DNA of 64,000 bases from Vanessa cardui (Eukaryota; Arthropoda; Insecta; Lepidoptera; Nymphalidae), in contig NC_061127.1 in assembly GCF_905220365.1 (NCBI RefSeq), positions 6,076,001-6,140,000 on the forward strand, written 5' to 3'. Numbering within the stretch: the stretch's first letter is position 1; each line of letters starts with the position of its first letter. The translations under genes and the position numbers were made by a program. Below are positions 1-12,400 of this stretch, one piece after another. The notes under the pieces were generated by a model, which was given only the letters and a program-made list of their open reading frames with translations, had not been told where the DNA came from and did no database searches.

Positions 1-154
1 TTGAAGAAATCATGTGGGTATTTGGGGACGCTTGGCTTGTTGGTGAGACTCGCTCTTCGAATAGCATCGACAACTAGCCTATCGGCTATGTTTGTGAGAG
101 GTGATGCAATTTTACCGTACAACATGCCCGGTAACGGTGACTCATTCATGTAGC
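1..154 (-). CDS. Partial exon with AKAP-like (PKA regulatory subunit-binding) amphipathic helix
   Basis: An acceptor (TTTTCAG read on the minus strand, positions 155-157) opens a single stop-free frame that continues off the left edge; both other frames stop at once. The visible peptide starts YMNESPLPGMLYGKIASP and then has LTNIADRLVVDAIRRA at 51-98. This fits the hydrophobic spacing of PKA-anchoring helices (L-x-x-I-A-x-x-L-V-x-x-A-I-x-x-A). The exon begins in phase 1, so it needs one base from an upstream exon. None is identified between 155 and 3351. The last large Irk-A exon (ending 6509) leaves exactly that phase, so this could be an alternative 3' exon of Irk-A, or it could belong to a separate AKAP-like gene. 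That the exon is real is fairly likely; its parent gene and binding function are inferred from pattern only. Confidence 0.55.
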
Positions 155-3100
155 CTGAAAACATGTAATGATTTATTTTTAAATGAATACTTTTCCATTA
201 CAAAAAAATATGTTACAAGAAATTATTAATAGGTTATCTAGTAATTAAGTTTGTCTCATTTAAAACATCAAACAATTACTCAATCATTATTTTCCGTAAA
301 GGTTAAGCGAGTAACTTTAATGGATATTTGGAACAAATTAACGTAATTTTTCAACATACCAATACGCCTTGATAAGTTATTTGAATATCAACACGTTTCT
401 ATGAGCATTTTATTTTTGTATTTAAAGGTAATTTCATACTTTACAACTCTTGTGTTTGTTTTTACGATCAATTGAATAGGAATGTTTAATTATGTCAATG
501 ACAATATCAAGAAGACGCTACTTGAAGAGAATGGTTTGTTATTGTTCTGATCATTCAAAGATATGATATATCGAATAAATTGATAATTCTGATTAGATAC
601 TCGAGCAAACCTGATCACTTGAGCTTCGGAGACACTTGCGATCTAGCGATACTATGAGAAAAGATTCCTAAATACTTCTGTCGCGTACGTGTCCTCGATT
701 TTAAAGTATCATTTATTTGTATTCATATTGATTTATTAAAACTTTAAAAGCAATCGTCTTGTAGACTAACTCTTGAACAAGGAGTTAGAGAACAGTAAAT
801 AGACGTCTACAGAATCTTTGTATGATGTAAATAATAATAATAATAACGATTTTAGCACTTTATAAACGTGACAAAACATTATTATGTTTAAAATAAATTA
901 TCTTTTCATTTGTGTGACCTGGGATTCGAACCCTATTAAAATTAAAAGTCATAGAATTGTACCAACGAAGCGAGAAATAAAAATAATTTATTTAATATTA
1001 ATTCGTTAAAGTCATTTTATGCATGAATTAAAATTGCGTTATTATGGGTTGATTAGTAAATCACCGCTGTGTTTTCTTTCGAATGTACAATGAAGGGTTA
1101 AACTAATTATTTCTATCCTCGGTTTTTTTATGGTATAGGTTGGCAGACGAGCATATAGGCCACCTGATGGTAAGTGGTCACCATCACCTATAGACAATGA
1201 GGCTGTAAGAAATATTAACTATTCCTTACATCGTCAATGTACCACCAACCTTGGGAACCAGGATGTTATGTCCCTTGTGTCTGTAGTTACACTGGCTCAC
1301 GCACCCTTCAAACCGGAACACAACAATACTGAGTACCGTTATTGGGCGGTAGAATAACTGATGAGTGGGTGGTACCTACCCAGACGGGCTTGCACAAAGC
1401 CCTACCACCAAGAAAACCCGCTAAACAATATTTATAAGGCCTTATGTTTACATTAATGATAAGAGACATTAAAAATAAGCATTTTATCAATCACCAGTTA
1501 CCAGAGTCATATTTAGCACCGACAAGGATCCAAGGACATCACGAGAAGCAAACGAAGCAACACAGTACTTACATTACAATGAAACTTAATATTGAAATAT
1601 AATATTATTATGTACAGGACATAACGAACAGGCATCCGTGAACCATTGGATATTGTAACATGTACTGAACTTCATTTATTTATTTCCCTGTTTATTACAT
1701 ACATATATACATGTTTTTTTAAGTCAAGCAACAATGTTAAATTGTTTATTGTTGTTAATTAATTAACAACGGAGTTGTTCTAGTTTGTTGTGATAGAAAA
1801 TATGTTTTATTTTTTTAAATATCATAATATAGAATTAATTAGAAAAAGATACTTATTTTGGGCTTTGGATACTTTTTTGTATAATATTTTATACTTTATT
1901 TTTGTAGCTACAAGAATTATTTTTAAGGAAATTCGTCTCTTGTCTGTTATTATTAATTCAGATAACTTGATAGAGTTATAAGAATAAAAATAAACCTCCT
2001 ATCTATTAGTCTTGTTAGAGCTTTAGCGCACATTGGGTGAGGCCTCTGTCCAGCAATGGATTACATAGAACGGTTGGTTGAAGAAAGAAAAAGATAATAT
2101 GTAACTCGCTCTTTAAAAACAGTGTTATATAGTAATGCACCCTTACTTATTTCATATTGGCTTTTAATTTGAAAGCATATCAATCGACTCTTTTACAATT
2201 ATAATTTCCGTAAATTAGTTTATTTAAATTCAATGTTTCTCTTTTATTCATAAAGTCAGTTTCTGTTTTGTTCTGTGTGTTAACTTTACTTTGAAATATG
2301 ATTATTAGTTTGAGCTAAAGTTGTCGATATTTTAATGTTTAGATTTTTTAATGTTATACCCCTTGTTCTGTGTCAAGACGGCTTAAAGGTATTATAAATT
2401 AAACACGAATCAACGTCACAATATAAATTATTCATTAAATATTTACATCGAACATGATCACACAATTGCGATGCTATCTCATATATATGACACATATTGT
2501 AACAATAAAAGATAAAATAGAAGAAAAGTTAGCAATGTATTTTGAGTCATTTTTAATATTAGTATTAAAACATAAGGTGAGGATTTGATGCTCTTATCCG
2601 ACCTATTGCCATAGATTGATACATAGTTTTGTTTTTGGATGTCATAAAATTTCAGGAACTGAGGTACATTGATTATAAAATAATAAATATAAAACGGCTA
2701 CATGAAAATGTAACCTTTCTTCACGTTGTTAGACCAGACGTTATTTATTGTAAATATCACAATTATTCCACTGATTGTCAATTAAATTAATTTCATTTTT
2801 ACGACTCGATTGTATTGCTGACACAAAACACATTGATTGCTGCCTCTTATTTTTATAATAAATATCAAACAATCATCAAATAAAATATATTACAATACTG
2901 GGATATCTTTCGAATTAATTTATTTGTAAAAGTTATAAATTACACGTTGTATAATTATAATATTTAAATAGAACTTATTGCTAAATATATTTTATTTAAA
3001 AAGTTTTAAACTTCTTATTAAATAAAAATAAATTTCTTTATAAAATATAATGGAATGTACGTGAATAAAAACGAACGTTCGTTCGCACAACCTCACAGGA

Positions 3101-3351
3101 AGACAAAAGCATTTCTTAAATGATAATTTCATTTCTTTGTACGAAATTCATTACGAGATATCGTGTACAATTTAAAGTGACTAGTGAAATAATAAATGTA
3201 TATTAGCCATTATTCTTTAAGACTAGTTTAAATGTATGCAAATAAACGTCACTTTAGTCGTATACTTTAACAAAATTAAAGCATATGGCTAGAGATTCAA
3301 AAAACATGTTCTGTATATATATTATGATATCTATATTTTATGTTTGTATGT
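155..3351. other. Gene-free interval with one SINE-like copy
   Basis: AT-rich noncoding DNA between the edge exon and the last exon of Irk-A. The only recognisable element is a family A SINE-like copy at 1133-1412. Short reading frames here (for example 1308-1490 and 1790-1981) lie inside that repeat or in low-complexity AT sequence and show no protein-like composition. Confidence 0.6.
1133..1412 (+). repeat. SINE-like family A copy
   Basis: It begins near GGCAGACGAGCATATAGG, runs through the block CACTGGCTCACGCACCCTTC and ends near GGCTTGCACAAAGCCCTACC. The same roughly 280 bp sequence recurs, in both orientations and with variable truncation, at 12705-12870, 12935-13060, 16340-16545, 56745-57015, 57165-57320, 59560-59720, 61725-62010 and 62908-63195. 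This copy is close to full length. The orientation given is nominal, because the promoter end is not certain. Confidence 0.85.
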
Positions 3352-3470
3352 TTAAAGCGTAACGGTGTAATCTCCATTTTTCTGTTCAGCTTTCGGCGTT
3401 GGATTCTCAGCGGCGGGGGTGGTGCGGGGAGGGCGTTCCGGTAACTTCAGGACCACATGATCCGTACTCT
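3352..3470 (-). CDS. Irk: C-terminal exon of Irk-A
   Basis: Acceptor CTACAG (minus strand) at 3471-3476 is followed by a frame of 38 residues and a TAA at 3352-3354. The peptide starts (E)STDHVVLKLPERPPRTTPA and ends NGDYTVTL. The exon starts in phase 1, which matches the donor after 6509 (ATTG|GTAAGT), making a Glu codon across the junction. The end V-T-L fits a class II PDZ ligand pattern (hydrophobic-x-hydrophobic). The proline-rich, charged composition suits the flexible cytoplasmic tail of a Kir channel. The link to the main exon is inferred from phase, strand and order. Confidence 0.7.
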
Positions 3471-6400
3471 CTGTAGCACATCACAAACATATAACCAAAT
3501 AGAAACATAAACAGAAATTTGAAATAAGGAGTAGAGCCTTATAACTGTACTAGTATATAATTAGTTAGAGAATTAAGAAAATCTCGAAGACAAATCACAG
3601 TATTAAGTATATATTATAAGTATATTCTGAAAATATTTTGATTTCAAGTCTCATGGTTTTTTATTTTATTTTGGAAAAATACATGTTATGAAAATGAAAT
3701 GCATTATCTTATGAAATTGAGTTTTCATACTGAACTGAAAAAATAGACCTTAAATACGTATAACAAAAAATTAAATATACTGCAAATATGTCAAAAACAT
3801 TCCTAATTAAAAAAAAAATACTTCGTCAGTCACGTGAAAACTGAATGCTATGAGGGTATAAGCAATAGCGCGGAATTTTCCCGAGATGGTTATATGCTAT
3901 TTTTTTTAATTTCCATCAACTTTTTTTTTCTTTTTAGTTATATAAAATATTTTACTGCCCAGCGATGCAGGCCTTAATCAAACAGTTTAATTAGATCTAC
4001 AAAAAAGGTGACACATATCGAATATATATTTTTTAAGTAATGAAGATTTCTTATACAAATAATTTTGTGTACAATGAAAACACATCCTCATGTGTGATGT
4101 ACTGAACTTAAGAGAATTGTATATATTTAATTAATTGTACAAATCTTATCGTGATACGAATATTGACAAAGACAAAACATTTCATATTAACAAATAAACG
4201 ATTATTGTGATACAAAATGAACATTTACAGATATATTTATACATATTTTAATAACAATTGTGCCATGTTCCATAATTGTTATAATAATTATTAATTTTCG
4301 AAGTGAAACTTCTTTGGTGCAAACGTAATGATTGAAAAATTTAAATAATTTATTGCAAATTTTATTTTTATCTTGCAGAAAGAGGTTTCGCTTCGCAACT
4401 GTGTACTGAATTACATGTGCTTTTATTATAGTTAGTATAACAATACATGCAAGTAAAGAAAATATTAATAATATTTTGTTAGAGTACAATCTTTTATGAC
4501 ATATTTTTAATAAATTATTTATTAAAAAACATCTCCTTTTATACTTCATAATCGATTGTAGTAGTGAGAAAATTCAAGATTTAACTCAAAAATATATATA
4601 TAAATAAAAAGTAGTATAAAATTCTATTCCTGAATACACTGATTTTTTTTCATTGGAGCTGTATATTGTAATAAGCTCCAAAACCATTTGATCAAAGAGG
4701 GATGAGGTGTTAGTCCAACAGTTGTTCATTTACATGCTATTACTTGACAAAAAATGTGGGATTATATGGTGACGTTATCCAGGATCTATGTAGACAAGGT
4801 TAATTAGTCCGAGAAGACAATTATTTAACAATTCATTCCGGCATGCAGATTTACGTCAAATACAAATATGTAACAATGTTTCTATTGTATGTATGATGAG
4901 CTGAAGTTATCACACTTATTATGTTTATACGTAAACTTATAACCAGTTTAAAAAGTCGATTAGTAAATAATACATAGTCGTAAATTCAATCGTCCGTCAA
5001 GCAATTTGAATAAACGTTTAAGCAATTGTTTGTAGTCCATAAAAAGAATAATGGACCAAATCGACCATTCACACTATCAATCGTTAAAATGTTAGCGAAA
5101 TATTATTTGCATCCGGTTTGAAAAGGGGGAGTGCTGAATTTGGCATAACGGGACGTCCTGTTAAAATTTGATGCCTTGGGAAGAAATGACTTTAAGGGTA
5201 CGGACATACTCTTTTATGAAATCATCGTGTTCATGCTTTTTAAGAAAATATAACTCTACTTATTTAATTTATATCAAGACATATTTAAATTTTAAAAACA
5301 TTTATAAATAATATTGTTATCACTGAAAAGAGTACCATTCTTTTTATTTTTAATTTTTTTTTAAACTATTTAGTCTAACTACTAATACATATTTAGCTTG
5401 TAAAACATACAAACTTTATAAAAAATAGATTTTATTTTATAACGACAAATATTTGTATTCATAAAACATTTATTGTTAATATGACTGAATATCCAATTAA
5501 CTTTGATACATCAACTTCAAAATATTGAAAATTTTAAATTGTTCTCTTTTCAAGTTTTCGTTTTTAAATTATTTGTTCTTTTTTTTAATTTCATATTTGT
5601 TTTATTTCATAATATTGTCTTAATATGACAAAAAATACTTTTTTCTTCTGTGCCAGCTTTACGTATACTTTATTTTTTTTCTATCCGTGTAGTTAAATAT
5701 TGATATCTTCAAATCTTACAACCGAATCGACATTGTAATTCTTATAAAAGTTCTTTGTAACACATAAAAGATAAATCACGTGAATATACTAACAAGCTAT
5801 ATAATAACGTTCTATTTCAGCTAATATCATTTGCTCTGCCTCCTCAGAAACTCTGATTCAGAGCAAATAACTACGAAACGTATTTAAACTACCCACATGC
5901 TTATGTCATTTATCATTTAAAGAAAATCTCAAATACCTTTTCTACTAAATCAGCGTTTTGTAACAGTATATAATGTAATCGAGTGGCTATTGAGTGTTAT
6001 TTACAATTTAAATACATACAATAAAAAAAGTTATCTCCATTTAAATAATGTATAATAGTGATAAATCTTTTTAATCGAGAATGTTTGCGCGCAAACTGGG
6101 TTAAAATGCATATTAATGTTTGCACTCTTGCACTGTTCCGCAATCAATTCTTAGGTAATAAATAAGTTATTATTTAAAGTAACAACAAAGATAGTTCGTT
6201 TGTTGACCTTAGATAAATTGTGTCTTAGATAATTCTAACAGCTCGTCACGGAAATGCTAATTTATGACAGTATATATACATACATACATATTTATATAGA
6301 ATGGAATATTGTAAGTTGTAACGATGAAATTCAAACTAATTTAGGGACGCTACATAACTCACGTCAACCTGTCGCAGAAAATCAAGATAAGCCTCTCAAT

Positions 6401-9400
6401 GTTAAGATAAGCTGACATAAAAAGCAAGCATCGTCGTGATTAAAGATCACATTTTCTTAAATAACAAGCACCGCTAGCTCCATGCGCCAAATATTAACAG
6501 ACACTTACCAATAGATCTACGGTCAGCTTGGTTCCCATAAAACTCATCCAGCTCTTTAGCAGAACAGAGAGGAGTGTCGACTTGCGTTGTTTCTTCGAAT
6601 TTGGAATAATCTACCTCGTATCCCTGGCGTTCGCGGTTGTACGTCACTAATGGCACAAATCTGTGTCCCCACATTAATTCACTTGTTGTATAACTAGAGC
6701 GGGCTTGAGTCGTCTGCCCAGTCGACTCTATTGTTCCTTCCAAAATAACTACTATTTCGAACTTCTCTTGGAGAATGTCGGCTGCGGATACACCATAGAA
6801 TGGACTATCGGCATTTATTCGATGGACCATTGTAATAGGCCAGATGAAGAAAAGATTGCTGTCACATCCATCTGCATGTAACTCTAATTCAGTTTGGTAA
6901 TGCGATAAAAGCTCCCCTTCCTTAGTTGTTCTGGATCGAATTAATTGAGCCCTAACGCTGGCTCCTATTATATGAGATTTCCTCAAGTCACCGACTCTAA
7001 ACATTAGGCACAATTCGCCGTCTCTCTGACAGATCACTGCGTATTTTGAGAAAAGCAGTGTCTGAGTTCTATGCTTCGGTCTCGTCATTTTAGCGAACAC
7101 AATGCCCACCATGAAAGCCTGAATCATTACACCCACTATGCTCTGCAAGCACATAATAAATATTGCTTCTGGGCATTCTTCTGTCGTTGTTCGCGCACCA
7201 TATCCAATAGTATGTTGGGTTTCAATACTAAATAGGAAACATGAGGTAAAGTCAAAAATGTTAAACACACACGGTTTCCAGTTTGTGCTTTCTTGCATCG
7301 GCGGTAAGTGGTCTGGCTCGAGATCACCGTGTGTGAATGCAATCAACCACCAGATGAGGGCAAATCCCAACCAGGATAAAATGAAGGAAAGCGTAAACAC
7401 AAGTAGAGTCCAACGCCACTGGGCGTCCACCAGCGTTGTGAACATATCCTGAAGGAACCGTAGGCGCCGTTGTGAGATCCGTGACTTGAGAATATTACAC
7501 TCGCCATTTTTGAGAATGGCCCGTCTTCTCGTTCTTCTAGAAGCACCGTGTCGATGTGATCGGCTTCTGTAAACAAATACACGACTATTTATTACAACGT
7601 TCCAACTCAATAATTCTTAACATAATATGTAGATGATTTACACTAAGTGTGAATGCGTAGATCACGCTCGTATAGTCGCTACGATGCTACGACCTTCGTC
7701 AATGCTAATATTCATAATGTGCAATATTTAAACATAAAATATTAATCATATATTATAAAAAAATCCGCATCCACAAAATACACAAAAACGTTATAATTTG
7801 GAACAAACGAAAAGCAACAGTACGGGGTGTTAGCAGTCGGAGACGTCACAGGTTGGAGCGCATCGACGAACCTCTTGCTGACTGTGGGATAATACACTCC
7901 AGGGGAGAGATTGCCATTTCCTGGGACCGTCTTGATTTTGAGCCAATCATCAGGCAGGAGGTGGGCCTCCTCGCGGCTGGCGGGTGACTCTGGGTCGGCG
8001 TGCATGGCGTCGTGCGCACTGCTCACTCGCAGCCGAACGTCTGCGCCATCATCCCCCGGAGCTCTCGTGCCTCCTGAAGCATCGCACGCGATAATGTCGC
8101 GATCACGACTGCCTTTATCGTGCTCGAAGCGACGCGTTAAACGCTTTATAATTGTAACGTGAAATTCTATATCAAAAATTATCAGTATACGTCGGAAAAC
8201 AAAATATTGTTAGTACCTACTTTGATGTTCATGCGCATACAGGCTGTTCTCGAAATAGAACAAATAGAGGAAGAATTTTGTATTGTTTTAAGAAAAATAC
8301 ATAATAATTAATTAGTTGAATAAAACACGCAAATGTTTGAATATTTGGAATATTATTATACCAATAATAACCATAATTTAAAACATAACACATTTTAATT
8401 AGTAATCATTCATAATTGAATTAAATATAAATATTTTTTAAATGCTTAATATGTTTAACAGTGGTTATGATTCTTAAAAAACAACTTTTAGTTATTTTAT
8501 TTCGAAGGAAATGCTATTTAGTGCGCGTAAAATTTATAATTTAGAAAGCTTATATTTACATCAACCTGTGTATCCTGACTTACCTCCCCGAGCATACGTT
8601 TTATAACTGATTTGATACTACAAATTAATACGTTAATACGTATTATTAAAGAACTAATTTGTAACTCTCGAACTATTACGAAGGTTATTTTTAATTTTTA
8701 TTCTGTTTATATTCGTCATAAACTCTTATTTACTTACGAGTTACGTTTTCGCGATTAAAAGTCATAAACGGATGAAATGAACAAAATTAATATCAAGCAT
8801 TTATGTAACGTTTTTATTATTCGAATGATTTTTCGTTTTTTACTTGATTTAAGATTACATGTTGTTTGAATATAATTATTTTATAGAGTTATTGAGTTGA
8901 TTTCATTGTTTATTATTATTACTTTATTCGTTTATTGAAAAATATCAAGTACATTTATACGGTACATGTATTTATAATAATAAAGCTAATAAAGACTCGA
9001 GAATATATGATGGGTATATCATATAATAAACTCAACACAAAAACACACTCTGAAATTATAACCAATAACTTGGTACGACTTTTTGACGATTAAATGTTAA
9101 TAATTTTATAATGATTTATTTAATTTTGATTATAATACACTTTAGAATTTATAGTATAGCCATAGTTTTTATTATTCTATGTCCAATGTATATGAATCCA
9201 ATAATCTGACCAATCAAAATCTGACTGATTTAAACAGAACCTATATACGATTTAATTGAAATAAATAACTGGAAAAATTTTGATTGCGTGAAATGGTGGC
9301 AATAATTCTAGCTATCCTATTTATGATCCAATATTCTGTATAGCCCTGCTAAATTTTGATAAGCTTTATGAAATATGAGCCTACTGTCACCATTGGAACT

Positions 9401-12400
9401 TATATGTACAATATTAATTTTCACACTTTTACACCGATGTCCCAGTGTTACCTGAACACTATTTTATTATTGAAATCATTTAAAAACGTGACATTTATTC
9501 TAGTCTAGTACAATATAAAGAGGTACACAAATCACGATAAGAATACAAGTGGTCATGCCATCTTAAGTGGAACAGTATCTTTCCAATATACTATAACAAT
9601 ATGACCCAACTGCGGCCGAACAAAATTAATGTTTGCAACGATGACATATGTATATCATCATTACATAGTATAAAACAAAGTCGCTTACCGCTGTCTCACC
9701 CTATGTATGCTTAGATCTTTGAAATATAGATACAGTTCAAAGGAGGGTTTTTTTATAAAATACATGGACAATTTAGTAAAGAATCACTGATAATTTTAGA
9801 AGTTTCTACAGTGATCATTGTACTCGTACAAAGCCGGGGCGGGTCGGTAGTATATAATAAGTAGCGCTAAATTCTGTTCAGTGGTGAAAGAAAATATTAC
9901 GAAAATTTTCGCATGTGTATCCTCTAACCCAACCCAACTAGGATTATAAATCGCGTATTCTATATGAAAATGAGGAGGCCATTAGCCCAGCAGTGGGAAA
10001 TTTACAGGCTGTTACTTTATATGAAAATGCGTGCTCAGTGCTGTCGTTTCATAGTAGTGCAGCTTACATTGACGATTATATACTGACGTTTGAACATATC
10101 CCGATAAGTTTAGGTCAAATTATTTGACACATAGCAATAAAACTTATCAAATTTAATAACATCTTATTATTCCTAAGCGTTAAACGCTGAAGCGACCCGT
10201 GGATTTAACCCTGGCTGTGTGGATAATCTGTCCTAAGAACTCGATATAATTTATATATGAGTTGATGTTTTTAGTATTATTACAACATGTTTTAATACAC
10301 ATCTAAAAAAACAGCACGTAGCGCATTCAGTGAGATATAGTATCTCACTACATAATATGTATAGTGTATTTTACAAAATTATTTATAATTTATTTCGGTC
10401 AGACAAATTTTGAGAACAGTCTTCTAATAAATAAATCTATATTCAATTATTTTTATCTGACTCTGATTTTAAAGATATTTTTGCCCTATTAAAAATGCAA
10501 TAGGTACTATGGATGTTGTATTTTCAGGATTTAGTTTTAAATTCATCAATCGAATTCATTTTGTATTCTCTTATTTCTAAAAAGTTGATACCTTTGTTAG
10601 ATACAGTATTTAGATGAGAAGAGATGGCCCAGTTGTTAGAACGCGTGCACCTTAACCGATGATTGCAGGTTCAAGCCCAGGCAAACACTTATATTTAGTG
10701 AAATATTCATGTGCTTAATTTGTGTTTATAATTCATCTCGTGATTGGCGGAAGGAAAAAAAAAGATGCGGAAATCTGCATATGACGAATTTCAGAAAAAT
10801 TCTGCCACATGTGTATTCCACCAACCCGCATTGGAACAGCGTGGTGGAAAATGTTTCGATTCTTCTCCTGAAAGGGGAAGGAGGCCTTAGCCCAACAGTG
10901 AGAAATTTACAGGCTGTTGTTGTTGATATTTAGGTATTTATATTAAGCCATTTCGCAAGATCATGCATATAGGTATTTGCTAGGGAGAGAGCATCCAGCT
11001 ACGTAAAACATGATATTCCTCAAGTTTGACTGTTTAGTCTGAAACCGCACTCTCCCGGTATTATCTCAATCTCATAATCCGATTGTATATATTTTTTTAT
11101 TAATTTTGTACAACATCACATACATAACTTTGATCCCAATGTAAGTTCCCTACTTACATTGGGATTATGCATTGGGAAGCATTTGTGTTATGTAAAAACC
11201 CAAGGCAACGTAGAAAACTAATATACCTTTTCTACATCGACTCGGCCGGGAATCGGACCCTGGAGCTTGGAAGGGCGTACCCATAAACCGGTGTACACAC
11301 AACTCGACCATCAAAATGTCAATCCTTAAACCAAAAAGCTTGAAATTTACAGCCTTAAAAGTAAGCTAAATAATGATAGTTTTAAAATACGTTAAATATT
11401 TAAAAAAATGTACTAACTTATCGCGTCTGCCATTTTTTAATTAGGCTTAATTTTTATTATATATTATTAGAATTAAAAAACTACTATATTATATGTACGT
11501 GTTTAACTACGGCAAATATGTAATATTAAATGTAATTAATTATAAAACGAATTATGTTTGATATACTAGACATGCTATATTTTAATAATTTTGCAAAGTA
11601 TATAATTTTTCAACAAGCAGTATAATTGATACAAGATTTAAAAAAGTTAGATTTATTTGGCTGCCTGATATGAGACGTTGGACAAAATCATTCTATATCT
11701 GCTTATTGAATAACAAAAAAAAACAAAAGGCCTCAAAAATAAGACGAAGCACGTAGTTCATTAGTAAATAGTGACGGAATTACGTAAGTTACTATTTTGA
11801 ACGTATTATTTATTAGTTTAATCTAATTTGTTAATTTGCACCACACCTCCGAGCAAACGCGTCGATACACGATCTGGCGTTTATTACTAATATAAGGAGG
11901 TAAATACTGTGCATGATTTCGTGATACAATAATTTGCGATGTTCATTATCAATTCAAGATCATGAAAAATATTTCAAACGTCATATTTACAAATTTATTA
12001 AATATTCCAAGATGGGTGTGTAATGTATACGTATGTTTAATAAAACTGAAAACGTATTGATTATATGTTAAAATAGACTGCCAGTCCTGACTTCGCACAT
12101 TCAAAAAAAAAAAAAAAATTATACATAAAAAAAGTACCCGTTCTCTTTTTAAACAATGAGATTCAACCTTTTTCCAGACGAAACCGTTTTTATATGTGTT
12201 TATTTGAGTATATATACATACTTCTGATTCAAAATGAAGAGTACGTATATTAATTATGTACCCAAAATGTTTAAAATCAATACGTTATCTACATACTTAT
12301 TAGTTAATGTTGCCGCTATGTATTCATTATTTAAAAAATAATGGTGACTGATGTACAAATGATTGACGGTGTAGTTCTGCTGACTTTAATGTAGACGTTT

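Noticed and set aside
4202..4549. 115-codon frame in the last Irk-A intron
   Set aside because: Composition is AT-driven (Ile, Asn, Lys, Leu) with no domain and no splice signals.
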